A stretch of 64,000 nt of DNA from Methanomassiliicoccaceae archaeon UBA72 (GCA_002509405.1 DAVO01000030.1:54346-118345), one strand, 5' to 3'; positions 34,030 to 43,453 are shown, counted from the stretch's first letter. Made by a program: numbers and translations. Notes: a model not told the origin generated them from the sequence alone.

Positions 34030-35394
34030 TCAGTTCTTGAAGCTGTGTATCGGCGCGGGTATCCTCCCGCCCCTGTTCACGAATCCTCCGCAACCGAACC
34101 TGCTGACGGGCATGATCGGCGCAGAGCCCAGGAGACCTCCGAACTCCGCGTGGTCGCCCGGCTTTTTGCCTATCACCGGTATGAGCCTGCATGCGGTCGT
34201 CTTCTGGTTGACCATCCCGATCGCCATCTCGTCTGCTATGATCCCCGCTATCGTCTCCGCGGACGTGTCACCGGGTATCGCTACCATGTCCAGCCCGACA
34301 GAGCATACGCACGTCATGGCCTCCAGCTTCTCGATGCACAGGGCGCCGCATTCAGCGGCACGGACCATCGAGCTGTCTTCGGATACGGGTATGAACGCAC
34401 CGCTCAATCCTCCGACGTACGAGGACGCCATCACTCCTCCCTTCTTGACCTGGTCGTTGAGTATGGCCAGGGCCGCCGTCGTACCGGGGGCGCCGGTCCT
34501 TTCGATCCCCATCTCCTCGATTATATCGGCGATAGAATCTCCTATCTCGGGGGTCGGGGCCAGAGAAAGGTCGACTATTCCGAACGGAACGCCCAGCCTT
34601 GCGGAGGCTTCCTTGGCAACCAGCTGTCCCGCCCTGGTGACTTTGAACGCAGTCTTTTTGATCGTCTCGCAGAGGACCTCGAAGTTCTCTCCCCTGACCT
34701 TTGACACGGAAGTCTTAACGACTCCGGGTCCCGACACTCCCACGTTTATGACCGTTTCCGGTTCTGTGACGCCATGGAAAGCGCCTGCCATGAACGGATT
34801 GTCGTCGGGAGGGTTGCAGAACACCACGAGCTTTGCACATCCGATCGAGTCCTTATCTTTGGTCAGTTCCGCCGTTTCACGGATTATGTCGCCCATGGTC
34901 CTCACGGCGTCCATGTTAATGCCGGTCCTGGTGGAGCCCACGGATACCGAGCCGCAGACCCTTTCCGTTGACGAAAGGGCCTCGGGTATGGACCGGATAA
35001 GGAGCCTGTCCGCCTCTGTCGAGCCCTTCTGCACCAGAGCGGAATACCCGCCGATGAAATTAATGCCCACATCCTCGGCGGCCCGGTCCAGCGCCTCCGC
35101 GATCTTTACGAAGTCCTTAGGGGTCCTGCAGGCGCATGCGCCGATGACCGAGATGGGCGTCACCGAGACCCTCTTGTTTGTTATCGGAATGCCGTACTCG
35201 AGCCCTATCTCGTCACCGACCGATACGAGGTTTTTGGCTTTTTCGGTAATTTTCCGGTATATCTTCTCGCAAAGCCCGTCTAGGTCCGGGTCGCAGCAGT
35301 CCATGAGGCTGATGCCCATCGTTATCGTTCTGACGTCCAGACTTTCATCTTTGATCATCGAGTTGGTTTCAAAGACCTCTTGGAAATCGACCAT
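34030..35394 (-). CDS. UPF0210 (DUF711) family protein
   Basis: The 454-residue protein is a member of the PFL/UPF0210 family: [72 protein letters not shown] and [17 protein letters not shown] are conserved blocks. The fold resembles glycyl-radical enzymes, but no catalytic role has been shown to my knowledge. The ACT-domain gene (UPF0237) lies four bases upstream; the two occur as a pair in many bacteria and archaea. Length is typical. Confidence 0.88.
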   Translation of the reverse strand: MVDFQEVFETNSMIKDESLDVRTITMGISLMDCCDPDLDGLCEKIYRKITEKAKNLVSVGDEIGLEYGIPITNKRVSVTPISVIGACACRTPKDFVKIAEALDRAAEDVGINFIGGYSALVQKGSTEADRLLIRSIPEALSSTERVCGSVSVGSTRTGINMDAVRTMGDIIRETAELTKDKDSIGCAKLVVFCNPPDDNPFMAGAFHGVTEPETVINVGVSGPGVVKTSVSKVRGENFEVLCETIKKTAFKVTRAGQLVAKEASARLGVPFGIVDLSLAPTPEIGDSIADIIEEMGIERTGAPGTTAALAILNDQVKKGGVMASSYVGGLSGAFIPVSEDSSMVRAAECGALCIEKLEAMTCVCSVGLDMVAIPGDTSAETIAGIIADEMAIGMVNQKTTACRLIPVIGKKPGDHAEFGGLLGSAPIMPVSRFGCGGFVNRGGRIPAPIHSFKN

Positions 35395-35398
35395 CGGA

Positions 35399-35671
35399 TC
35401 AGATCCTGTGCATCATGTTGAAGATGTCTTCGTGCTGGGCCTGAATAATGCAACCGACCTTTTCACCCACAGTCTTGAGGCCTTCGGTGAGTTCGGCGAA
35501 CGTCTTTTCGTACTTGTCCGTATCTACGATCATCATCATGTTGATGTAATCGCCTACAGTGGTCTGTTTTATGTCCAGTATGTTGATGTTGTTGTCCGCG
35601 AAGAAATTGCACACGGCGGCGATTATTCCGACGTGGTCCTTCCCCACCAGCGTGACTATGGTCTTGCTCAT
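35399..35671 (-). CDS. ACT domain protein (UPF0237)
   Basis: The 90-residue protein is one ACT domain ([20 protein letters not shown], then [23 protein letters not shown]), a small-ligand sensor often binding amino acids. It partners with the downstream UPF0210 gene. Its ATG overlaps the stop of the citramalate synthase gene, so it is co-translated with the branched-chain block. The ligand is unknown. Confidence 0.9.
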   Translation of the reverse strand: MSKTIVTLVGKDHVGIIAAVCNFFADNNINILDIKQTTVGDYINMMMIVDTDKYEKTFAELTEGLKTVGEKVGCIIQAQHEDIFNMMHRI

Positions 35672-37236
35672 TTTACGGCCTTCCTTTCTTTGATCATTAT
35701 CGCGTATTCCATCGAGTCCACCAGCGCCATCAGCGAGGCCTCGATGACGTTCTGTGAAACGCCCACTGTGGTCCAGCTATCGGTCCCGTCCGTGGAGCGT
35801 ATCAACACCCTTACCGCCGCCGCGGTGGCGGCCTTCTCGTCCAGCACCCTGACCTTGTAGTCGGAGAGGCGTATGTCGTTAAGCACGGGGTAGAACTTCG
35901 AAAGCGCCTTCCTGAGCGCGTTGTCCATTGCGTTGACCGGACCGTCGCCGTCGGATGCGGTGTGCTCGATCTCCCCGTCGCTGTTCCTGACCTTGATGCT
36001 GGCCTCGGATATCAGTTTGTTGTTCTCGACTTCGTCTATGAACAGCCTGAAGCCTGCGATGGTGAAATACGGTTTGAACTCCCCTCTGATTCTTTTGACG
36101 AGCAGCTCGAAGCTGGCATCCGCGCCTTCGAACTGGTATCCTCTGGACTCCAGTTCCTTGACCGTCTCGGTTATGCGGCCGCTGTCGCTGCTGTCGGTCC
36201 CGATCCCCAGCTCGTTCAGTTTCTCTATGATGCTGGCTTTTCCGGACATGTCGGAGATGAGCACCCTGCGCTTGTTACCCACCGTCTCCGGCCTTATGTG
36301 CTCGTACGTCCTGGTGTCCTTCATCATTGCCGAAACGTGCATTCCGGCCTTATGGGCGAACGCCTTCTCACCGACATAAGGCAGCCCGGGAGAAGGCGCC
36401 GTGTTGGCAACCTCCCCGACGAACTTCGAGAGCTCGGTAAGCTTCGTGAGGTCCCTTATGTTGGTGTCGCGTCCCATCTTGAGCATTAGATTAGGTATTA
36501 TCGAACAGAGGTTGGCGTTCCCGGTCCTCTCGCCTATGCCGTTTATGCATCCCTGGACCATGGACGCGCCTGCCTTTACCGCAGACAGGGAGCATGCCAC
36601 AGCCAGTTCCGAATCGTTGTGGCAGTGGATGCCCACCGCCGCGTCGAACCTGCCGCATACAGCTTTCACGGCGTCGGCCACGCGGTCCGGGAGGGTTCCT
36701 CCGTTCGTGTCGCAGAGCACCAGCCATTCGGCTCCTGCGTCGGCGGCCGCGCCAAGTGACCGAAGTGCGTATTCGGGGTCCGAATAGAAACCGTCGAAGA
36801 AGTGCTCTGCGTCGAACATCACGCGCATCCCGGATTCTATGAGGAACCTGACGCTGTCCTCGATCATCGCCAGGTTTTCCTCTTTGGTGGTGTTCAGCGC
36901 ATGAACTACCTGGAAGTCCCACGTCTTACCGAAAATGCACGCCCACTCTGCCCCCGAAGCGACCAGCGCTTTCAGGTTCGCATCCTCTTCGGCCCTGATG
37001 TCGCGCCTGCGTGTGCTCCCGAAGGCCGTGACCTTGGTATTCTTCAGGTTCATATTCTTCGCCGCGGCGAAGAATTCATCGGTCATGGGGTTGGACCCGG
37101 GCCATCCGCACTCGACGTAGTCTATGCCGAACTCGTCGAGCTCGCGCAATATGTCTACCCTGTCCTGTACCGAGAAAGATATGCCTTCGCTCTGGGCGCC
37201 GTCCCTGAGCGTGGTGTCGTAGATGATCACTGACAT
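35668..37236 (-). CDS. cimA: (R)-citramalate synthase
   Basis: The 522-residue protein has the DRE-TIM signature near the start (YDTTLRDGAQSEGISFSVQD), GKTWDFQV, DAEHFFDGF, LCDTNGGTLPD, the metal-binding HCHNDSELAV and NGIGERTGNANL, then a C-terminal LeuA-dimer regulatory domain (from about 390). The block around DAEHFFDGF and WDFQV is typical of the long citramalate synthase type. It makes citramalate from pyruvate and acetyl-CoA for isoleucine. It is in an operon with homoserine dehydrogenase, which serves the same amino-acid group. Confidence 0.9.
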   Translation of the reverse strand: MSVIIYDTTLRDGAQSEGISFSVQDRVDILRELDEFGIDYVECGWPGSNPMTDEFFAAAKNMNLKNTKVTAFGSTRRRDIRAEEDANLKALVASGAEWACIFGKTWDFQVVHALNTTKEENLAMIEDSVRFLIESGMRVMFDAEHFFDGFYSDPEYALRSLGAAADAGAEWLVLCDTNGGTLPDRVADAVKAVCGRFDAAVGIHCHNDSELAVACSLSAVKAGASMVQGCINGIGERTGNANLCSIIPNLMLKMGRDTNIRDLTKLTELSKFVGEVANTAPSPGLPYVGEKAFAHKAGMHVSAMMKDTRTYEHIRPETVGNKRRVLISDMSGKASIIEKLNELGIGTDSSDSGRITETVKELESRGYQFEGADASFELLVKRIRGEFKPYFTIAGFRLFIDEVENNKLISEASIKVRNSDGEIEHTASDGDGPVNAMDNALRKALSKFYPVLNDIRLSDYKVRVLDEKAATAAAVRVLIRSTDGTDSWTTVGVSQNVIEASLMALVDSMEYAIMIKERKAVK

Positions 37237-37237
37237 T

Positions 37238-38236
37238 TTATTCCTCTCTGTCGTCGAGCACGGATATCAGGTCGCTTAGTATCGCCGATGCGGTCTCCAG
37301 ACGCCCGGCCCCGCGGCCGGTAATCGTTATGGGGCCTGCCAGGTCGCTGAGTATCTGCGCCGCGTTCAACGTCCCGGTGACGGCCAACGGATGCCCTCTG
37401 GGCACAAGCCTGGGAGCCACTTCCAGCTTGGTATCCGTCACCTCTCCGATAAGGCGGACGACCATGTTGCGGGATTTGGCAAGCGCGATGGCCTCTTCCG
37501 TTATTCCGGTGATCCCGGTTATAGAAACATCTGAGAACGTAACGTTGCGTCCGAAGACGGAGTTCGCCAGGATCACGACCTTGCACGCGCTGTCGTACCC
37601 TCCGACGTCCCCGGTGGGATCGGCTTCGGCGTATCCGAGCTGCTGGGCCTCCTTGAGGGCCTGTTCGAAGGGCTGTCCGCTGTCCATTTTACTGAGTATG
37701 TAGTTGCAGGTCCCGTTAAGGATCCCGCGGATCGACTGTATCTTCTCCCCTACCAGGTTGTCGTGGCAGAGGTTTATTATGGGCATCGCACCGCCCACCG
37801 AGCCTTCGAACTTCAGCTTGCACCTGTTCCTCCTCGCAAGGGCAATGAGGTCTCCGAACTTGATCGCGAGCGGGCCCTTGTTCGTAGTGATGACATCCTT
37901 GCCACACTCCAGCGCGTGGACGATGTTCTTCAGGCCCTGTCCCCCGGTCTCGTAGTTCGTCGGGCTGACCTCTACGAGTATATCGTAATCCACGGAGTCC
38001 AGGACCTCGAGCGCGTCCGAGTAAGTCCTGCTCCCCACACGTTTGGTCTCCGCCTTCCTGGACACCAGGTCCATAGGTGCAAGCCCCTCGGGGTCGGTCA
38101 CGTAGGTCTTGGAGTCCATTACCCCCACGATCTTCACGTTCTCGCCGTAGCGTTTCTTGAAGAACATCTCCCGAGACTCGAGGACCTCTGCCAAGCCCTG
38201 CCCTACCGTGCCGAAGCCGGCGATGAATATGCGCAT
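37238..38236 (-). CDS. hom: Homoserine dehydrogenase
   Basis: The 332-residue protein begins MRIFIAGFGTVGQGLAEVL, the Rossmann nucleotide site. VEVSPTN, CGKDVITTNKGPLA, FEGSVGGAMPIIN, RGILNGTCNYILSKM and EADPTGDVGGYDSACKVVILAN (substrate and catalytic lysine region) are classic for this enzyme, which reduces aspartate semialdehyde to homoserine for threonine, methionine and isoleucine. It lacks a C-terminal ACT domain; a separate ACT protein is encoded one base upstream. Confidence 0.95.
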   Translation of the reverse strand: MRIFIAGFGTVGQGLAEVLESREMFFKKRYGENVKIVGVMDSKTYVTDPEGLAPMDLVSRKAETKRVGSRTYSDALEVLDSVDYDILVEVSPTNYETGGQGLKNIVHALECGKDVITTNKGPLAIKFGDLIALARRNRCKLKFEGSVGGAMPIINLCHDNLVGEKIQSIRGILNGTCNYILSKMDSGQPFEQALKEAQQLGYAEADPTGDVGGYDSACKVVILANSVFGRNVTFSDVSITGITGITEEAIALAKSRNMVVRLIGEVTDTKLEVAPRLVPRGHPLAVTGTLNAAQILSDLAGPITITGRGAGRLETASAILSDLISVLDDREE

Positions 38237-38237
38237 A

Positions 38238-38729
38238 TCAGAGCCCCCTGACGTATGTTATTGCGCCTTCCCTGCATGCGGACCTGAGGAATCTGTCCAG
38301 AGCGTCAAGGTCGTTCTCCTCGCGGACCTTAACCGATATCATCGCGGTACGCTTTTCATCATGGTTCTTCGAAGAGTACTGGATGTCCACCGAGTCTACC
38401 GTGACGGCCTGGGACGCCTCTTCCATCAGCCGCTCGATATATGATGCCGTGATGCGCCCTATGAGAAGGTACTCCATCGAGAAAGTGCTGTAGACGGAGC
38501 CAATGCTGGATATTATGATGTCCCTTGATTTCCATATGTCCTCCAGCCTCCTGAGCTGTGTTGCGTCCTCGACCTCGAAAGTGACGTTGAGCGAAATCCT
38601 GTGGTTCACGATCTGCTCGCGGTCGTGGACGACGCCCATGATGTTCCCGTCGACCATAGATATCGGTTCGAGGGAACCCACGAGCTGACCGGGGAGGTCT
38701 TTAACGTACAGTTCTGCGTTCACTATCAT
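38238..38729 (-). CDS. ACT-domain regulatory protein paired with homoserine dehydrogenase
   Basis: The 163-residue protein has an N-terminal ACT domain (LYVKDLPGQLVGSLEPISMVDGNI) and a second ACT-like half (about 90-163). It is the first gene of the hom-cimA-ACT operon and ends one base before hom. Such split ACT proteins are common beside archaeal homoserine dehydrogenase, presumably as the detached allosteric subunit. Threonine as ligand is a guess. Confidence 0.8.
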   Translation of the reverse strand: MIVNAELYVKDLPGQLVGSLEPISMVDGNIMGVVHDREQIVNHRISLNVTFEVEDATQLRRLEDIWKSRDIIISSIGSVYSTFSMEYLLIGRITASYIERLMEEASQAVTVDSVDIQYSSKNHDEKRTAMISVKVREENDLDALDRFLRSACREGAITYVRGL

Positions 38730-39167
38730 TTTTACTCTGCTGAATATCTGCCCCTTGTTAATTATATTATCGTCACCCGTGCGCGAAAAACAGTGGATAT
38801 CGATAAAACGGCCCAGAAGGCAGGAATTCGCGGTATTTTCGCGGTAATAGGGTATCTAACGTATGTGCCAGCAGATGAATGTTCAGATACGCAATGCACG
38901 ACGCGACCATCGGGCCACATGAACGTCCCGATGTTCTTCTCGGAAAGTTTCCCACGGGCAGACAACTATTCCAGCTTTCGCATGGGCAGAGGGGCTGTCC
39001 TTTGCTTCGAGGGAGGCACGTGGCCGACCCATATTTCTGCAGATCCAGACAATTAAATTGAGAACCAGGGCACGGGTCCCCATACCTGGGAGGGGCAGAT
39101 CTGCACGCAGATAACGGCGTCAGGTGACCCTCGGCATCAGAGGAGAAACGGGGTGCTTCTAGTAAGG
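38730..39167. other. Gene-free region upstream of the nitrogenase-like operon
   Basis: Frames on both strands are short or overlap known features and have no recognisable family. A minus-strand frame of 191 codons runs across the operator and into the NifH-like gene and is rejected. The hom operon promoter lies at the left edge (TTAATTATATTATCG, 38757-38771). There is a short dyad GCAGATCTGC at 39094-39103. Nothing else is recognised; a decayed gene is possible. Confidence 0.5.
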
Positions 39168-39198
39168 ATGGATGATATGTCCAATAAATTATATACAC
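39168..39198 (+). promoter_or_regulatory. Operator and TATA box of the nitrogenase-like operon
   Basis: ATGGATGATATGTCCAA (39168-39184) is a 7-3-7 dyad matching the five other copies in this region (best form TTGGATG-ATA-CATCCAA). ATAAATTATATACAC directly follows (39184-39198) and is a TATA box 28-42 bases before the ATG at 39226, so the transcript has little or no leader. Binding here could affect TBP/TFB. Confidence 0.7.
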
Positions 39199-39225
39199 TT
39201 CTGTCAATCGGGATTTGGGTCGGAA

Positions 39226-41373
39226 ATGTACCAGGTAGCGTTCTACGGGAAAGGGGGAATAGGAAAGTCGACCATGGCGGCAAACATATCCGTCGCCCTC
39301 GCAGGCAAAGGAATCAGGGTGATGCAGATAGGGTGCGACCCCAAGCACGATTCGACGAGACTTCTTCTCGGAGGGAGGGTCCAGACGACGGTACTGGACT
39401 ATGTACGGGAAGTACAGATAGGAAAGAGAAAGATCGAAGATGTGATGATGAAAGGCACATCCGGGATACTTTGCATCGAGGCCGGGGGCCCCGAGCCCGG
39501 CATCGGATGCGCGGGGCGCGGAATACTTACGGCATTCGATACGCTGAAGAAACTGGGCACGGACGACCTTGGCGTCGATATGAAGATATACGATGTCCTC
39601 GGGGACGTCGTATGCGGCGGGTTCGCGGTCCCGCTGAGAGGTGAGTATGCCGACGGAATAGTACTGGTCACATCAGGAGAGTTCATGTCGTTATACGCCG
39701 CCAACAACATAATGAAAGGGCTGTCCAACTTCGACACGGGCAGACCCAGATTGGTGGGGATTATACTCAATTCACGCGGGGTGGACGGGGAGGAGGAGAC
39801 CGTAAGGAGATTCGCCGAGGCCGCGGGGACCAAGATTATCGCTGTCATCCCCCGCCATAGGTTGTTCTTCGAGGCCGAATCATCCGGTCACACCGTCCGC
39901 GAGATGTTTCCGGATACGAAGTTATCAGAGATGATAGATGCGGTGGCCCAACACATAATCGATGTCCGCGACGGGAAGATCAGGGCGTCTTTTCCCCGTC
40001 CGCTCGACGACGACCAGATGTCGGACCTTGCGGCGGGACGCGAAATACGACGAGGGACATGTATTGGAGCGCCGCGATTCGGATGTACGGCGTGCAACCC
40101 CCGGATATCCATAAAGGAGTCGAAGATAATGAGCTCCTGTGCCGCATACGGGGCCGTAGCAGCATATCTCAAAATGAACGATGTGGCCGTGGTCCTCCAT
40201 GGTCCTCTGAGCTGCGCTTATCTCATGGACACTGCACGTGCCAAGGCGGTTCTGGAGCTCTATGCGGGCGGAATATACTCCACGGTGCCCAACCACAATC
40301 TCAGATGCACGATGATGGACGACGGCTCATCTATATTCGGAGGGGTCGGGAACCTCGAGAGGACTCTAAGGGACACGGTGAAGGAAGGATACATGAAAAT
40401 AGCGGTCGTAACAACATGTATGCCCGGCATCATCGGCGATGACAGCCTCACGGTGATCAACAGGGTGATAGGAGACAATCCTGGGGTCGGCATCGATTAC
40501 ATTCCGGCAGACGGGGACGTCAACGGCGAATTCACAGACGGGTTCATAATGGCCGTAGAAAAAATAACAGAGATGATGGACCTCTCGCTGGAGAGGGAGC
40601 GGGGAACTGTGAACATTATAGGCTCCTCCTTTTTCGATATTCATTCGGTCAGGCACCTGAAAGAGATGGGGAAGTTATTCTCTGCTTTCGGCCTGAAAGA
40701 AAACTGCAGGTTCCTGGACGAGACATCTTCTGAGGCAGTGGCCGGCTTTTGCAGAGGCCACATCGACATGATGGTCAACGATTCCGCTGCGACAATAGAA
40801 ATGGCATCCGTGATCGAATCGAAGACCGGAAGGAGGGTGCTGTCCGTGCCGCTTCCCGTCGGCCTGCACGACTATGTAGAGTGGGCACGTCAGATGGGGG
40901 AGATAATGGGCATGGAGAAGGAGGCTGAAAGAGAGATAGAACGTGCAGAATCGGACCACAGGGAGTTCATCGAGACCCATAGCCACCGTTTCAGAGGTAG
41001 AAAGATAATCGTGATGAACAGGGCGTCGCAGAATATCGATTGGCTCATCGACATGCTCATCGGGCTCGGGGCGGACATCTGCAGGGTAGGTTGTGTTCCC
41101 AGCCCCCGCAAGTCCGGGTCGAGGTCCGCATCCCGCCACTTGGGCATCACTACGCTGGATTACGATACTGATGAACTCAGGAGGGACCTGGACTACATGG
41201 ACCCAGACCTGCTGATCGGCGAATTTACCGGTCCCGTAGGGAACAGGTGCCGTATAGCCAGGGTAGGAAAGGTCGGTATAGGCGTTCTCCCGACCGAAGA
41301 GTATGTCGAATACCTGGAAAACATAATGAGGCTTCCCCGGGAGGAAGGCTGGAAAGAAGGAGTGAAAATATGA
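39226..41373 (+). CDS. Fusion of NifH-like reductase and NifD-like domain
   Basis: The 715-residue protein starts MYQVAFYGKGGIGKST. Residues 1-255 are a NifH/BchL/CfbC-type ATPase: Walker A at 8-16, Cys95 in GIGCAGRG and Cys130 in DVVCGGF, which match the two cysteines that hold the dimer-bridging [4Fe-4S] cluster. Residues 280-715 are NifD-like: Cys305 (SSCAAYGA), Cys330 (HGPLSC) and Cys398 (TTCMPGIIGDD) match the three cluster cysteines of NifD. An extra pair FGCTAC is at 287/290. The FeMo-cofactor cysteine and histidine are not found. The fusion is unusual; these domains are normally separate. The stop overlaps the next gene as ATGA. Confidence 0.88.
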   Translation: MYQVAFYGKGGIGKSTMAANISVALAGKGIRVMQIGCDPKHDSTRLLLGGRVQTTVLDYVREVQIGKRKIEDVMMKGTSGILCIEAGGPEPGIGCAGRGILTAFDTLKKLGTDDLGVDMKIYDVLGDVVCGGFAVPLRGEYADGIVLVTSGEFMSLYAANNIMKGLSNFDTGRPRLVGIILNSRGVDGEEETVRRFAEAAGTKIIAVIPRHRLFFEAESSGHTVREMFPDTKLSEMIDAVAQHIIDVRDGKIRASFPRPLDDDQMSDLAAGREIRRGTCIGAPRFGCTACNPRISIKESKIMSSCAAYGAVAAYLKMNDVAVVLHGPLSCAYLMDTARAKAVLELYAGGIYSTVPNHNLRCTMMDDGSSIFGGVGNLERTLRDTVKEGYMKIAVVTTCMPGIIGDDSLTVINRVIGDNPGVGIDYIPADGDVNGEFTDGFIMAVEKITEMMDLSLERERGTVNIIGSSFFDIHSVRHLKEMGKLFSAFGLKENCRFLDETSSEAVAGFCRGHIDMMVNDSAATIEMASVIESKTGRRVLSVPLPVGLHDYVEWARQMGEIMGMEKEAEREIERAESDHREFIETHSHRFRGRKIIVMNRASQNIDWLIDMLIGLGADICRVGCVPSPRKSGSRSASRHLGITTLDYDTDELRRDLDYMDPDLLIGEFTGPVGNRCRIARVGKVGIGVLPTEEYVEYLENIMRLPREEGWKEGVKI

Positions 41374-42641
41374 GGGCCCTGCCCGATGGTTTCAACGGCG
41401 CCATCATGGCGGTCGAGAGCATAACCGACGCCATAGCTTTTCTTCACGGTCCCGGAGGATGCAGAGTAAGGCACATGGTCCATTCAACGGCCGTCTTCCC
41501 CCGTGAGGACCCTGAAGACAAGGCAGGGTACGACATACCGTATTTCTACGGCTACCCGAGGGTGCCGGCGACATATATCGACGAATACGACTACATAAAT
41601 GGCGCTGCTTACAAAGTATCGGAAGGGCTTCCAATAGTGATGTCCAAGAATCCCGCACTTGTTGTGGTCATCAATTCTCCAGGTGCGGGGCTCATAGGGG
41701 ACAATCACGAAAAGGTGTTGAGGGACCTTGGACTCGGATCCAAGGTCGTATGCATGGACGAAACTTTGGTATCCATGCCCTTCACGGTCTGCTACGGCCA
41801 CACTCTGAGGGCTGTATTGGAGAAGATCGGACCGGAAAAGGTCTGCCCGGAGAAGGATACGGTCAACATCATAGGCCTCACCATCATGGATAAGGACTGG
41901 AGGGCGGTCGCGGACGAGCTTCGGAGTCTCGTCGAGTCCATGGGCCTGAAGGTGAAGTCCATTCCCGGCGCGGGGGCTTCCGTTTCGGAGCTGCGCGACT
42001 CCGTAAACGCGGAATACAGCATCGTTGTGTGCCCGGAGGCGTGCGCAGGACTGTCCGAGCTCTACGAGTCTTACGGAGTGAAGGTTGTGCGTTCGGAAGC
42101 CGGCGCACCTGTAGGGTTCGATGCCACCGAGAGGTGGATAACGTCGATAGCCGAGGCTACGGGCTGCGACCCGGCCGCGGCACTGGAATCCGTCCGCAGG
42201 GCAAAGGACAGAGTATATGAAAAATTTGTCGGCACCAAGTACAATTCGCTGCGCATCAAAGGAATGTCTTTTTCTGTTGCCGGCACCGCATCGGTGATAA
42301 GGCCGCTGACGGAGTGGCTCTATAACTATCTGGCTATGGCACCGGTCGCGGTATCGGCGGACCCCGGGGCCGATAAAGGTGAGATCGAGGCGCTCAAGGC
42401 GTTCTTGGATTCGGCGGGCTATTCCGAATCTTTCGGCCGGGGACCCGAAGAAGGCTCGGACGCCGTCTTCTGCGAGGGCATAACCGCATATACGATGGCA
42501 TTGAACGGCGGGTGCAGGATAGGGGTGCCCATAGGTTATTCTTCCATGGGTCTCGACGACGTGATTCCCCGTCCGGTATATGGAGTGCAGGGCGCCATGT
42601 ACATACTGGACGAAATCCTGCATGGAGTCAGGGGAAGTTGA
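41370..42641 (+). CDS. NifK/NifE-like nitrogenase component 1 subunit
   Basis: The 423-residue protein begins MRALPDGFNGAIMAVESITD, overlapping the previous stop. It keeps the component-1 pattern: FLHGPGGCRVRH (Cys31, the position of the second NifK cluster cysteine), then VVVINSPGAGLIGDN where the third cysteine is replaced by serine/proline, and the first position reads GAIM with no cysteine. Thus it offers one ligand. Later SIPGAG and VPIGYSSMG resemble the domain edges of NifK/NifE/BchB. It probably pairs with the NifD-like part of the fusion. The substrate is unknown. Confidence 0.82.
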   Translation: MRALPDGFNGAIMAVESITDAIAFLHGPGGCRVRHMVHSTAVFPREDPEDKAGYDIPYFYGYPRVPATYIDEYDYINGAAYKVSEGLPIVMSKNPALVVVINSPGAGLIGDNHEKVLRDLGLGSKVVCMDETLVSMPFTVCYGHTLRAVLEKIGPEKVCPEKDTVNIIGLTIMDKDWRAVADELRSLVESMGLKVKSIPGAGASVSELRDSVNAEYSIVVCPEACAGLSELYESYGVKVVRSEAGAPVGFDATERWITSIAEATGCDPAAALESVRRAKDRVYEKFVGTKYNSLRIKGMSFSVAGTASVIRPLTEWLYNYLAMAPVAVSADPGADKGEIEALKAFLDSAGYSESFGRGPEEGSDAVFCEGITAYTMALNGGCRIGVPIGYSSMGLDDVIPRPVYGVQGAMYILDEILHGVRGS

Positions 42642-42661
42642 CATGTCTTCCCGACAATGAC

Positions 42662-42698
42662 AAAAAACCCTCCCGGGAGCTTCCGGGAGGAGGGGTTT
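42662..42698. terminator. Bidirectional terminator between convergent genes
   Basis: CCTCCCGG (42669-42676) and CCGGGAGG (42683-42690) form an 8-bp stem with a 6-nt loop. A run of six A precedes it (42662-42667), which acts as a T-run for the minus strand; TTT follows on the plus strand. Confidence 0.7.
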
Positions 42699-43453
42699 CA
42701 GATCTTTCTTGTCTTCAGGAGATAATAGTCCAAAGCGAAGAATGCCAGGCCGAAAGCCGCCAGCACGATCAGAGAGACCCAGGGGAAATCCAGATACCCC
42801 GGCATAGCGGCGGCCCTTATGCATTCGCTGGCATGGGTCAGCGGAAGGCAGTACAGCATGCCCTGGAAGACTGGGGACAGAGAAGAAACCGAAAAGAAAG
42901 TTCCACACAGGAATGTCATAGGCAGTATGATCAAGCTGTTGAAGGTCGCCAGACTCTGATGAGATCTGGCAAGCAGCGCCGCCGCCATTCCGAGGAAAGA
43001 GAAGGCAAGGCATGACAATATGACGCATAGCGCAAACAACGGAGACAGCTCCAGTTCCGGAGCCAGAAACAATCCGAGGGCATAAATCAGGACGCAGCTC
43101 ATCAGTCCCCTCAGTATCCCGAGGACGCATTTTCCGAAGATTATGGCAGGGAGGCTCAGAGGGCACATCATCATTTCGTCAAAACTCTTGTAATAGAGCC
43201 TCTGAACGTTCATTCTTGTGGATGTTGACGAGAACGACGATGAGAGGGAAGAAAGCGCAACTATACCCGGTATCACGAACGCAACGTACGATACTCCGAT
43301 ATCGGTCGTCCCGGTCCTGAGACCGTATCCGAACGCGACAAGATACAGTAGGGGGCTCATGACGCTCATGACCATAATGTTCAGGAAATTGTGCTTGATA
43401 AACATGAGGTCTCCCCAGGCGACATAATATGTCTGCTTAAGGAAGACAATCAT
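42698..43453 (-). CDS. ABC-2 type transporter permease
   Basis: The 251-residue protein has six membrane segments and the ABC-2 pattern (YVAFVIPGIVALSSLSSSFSS, an amphipathic RLYYKSFDEMMMCPLSLPAII and SLIILPMTFLCGTFFSVSSLSPVFQGMLYCLPLTH). This type exports drugs, lipids or glycolipids with a DrrA-like ATPase, here encoded just upstream with a four-base overlap. It belongs to the regulon marked by the 17-bp dyads. Possible cargo: a product of the nitrogenase-like system or an unwanted metal complex; this is inference. Confidence 0.85.
   Translation of the reverse strand: MIVFLKQTYYVAWGDLMFIKHNFLNIMVMSVMSPLLYLVAFGYGLRTGTTDIGVSYVAFVIPGIVALSSLSSSFSSTSTRMNVQRLYYKSFDEMMMCPLSLPAIIFGKCVLGILRGLMSCVLIYALGLFLAPELELSPLFALCVILSCLAFSFLGMAAALLARSHQSLATFNSLIILPMTFLCGTFFSVSSLSPVFQGMLYCLPLTHASECIRAAAMPGYLDFPWVSLIVLAAFGLAFFALDYYLLKTRKI

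Noticed and set aside
31998..34030. An integrated mobile element at tRNA-Trp
   Set aside because: No integrase, no duplicated tRNA end and no flanking direct repeats were found; only a single foreign-looking gene.
34037..35860. A plus-strand frame of 607 codons opposite UPF0210 and the ACT gene
   Set aside because: The minus strand encodes two well-conserved proteins here; the antisense frame has no recognisable motif.
38773..39348. A minus-strand frame of 191 codons upstream of and into the NifH-like gene
   Set aside because: It crosses the dyad operator, the TATA box and the certain start of the NifH-like domain, and its translation shows no family features.
39226..42641. True nitrogenase (nifHDK)
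   Set aside because: The K-like subunit lacks two P-cluster cysteines, FeMo-cofactor ligands are missing, and no nifB, nifE/N or nifI genes are nearby.
41484..43166. A long minus-strand frame of 560 codons opposite the NifK-like gene
   Set aside because: It is antisense to a clear nitrogenase-like protein and an ABC permease, spans a terminator, and has the composition of a shadow frame.
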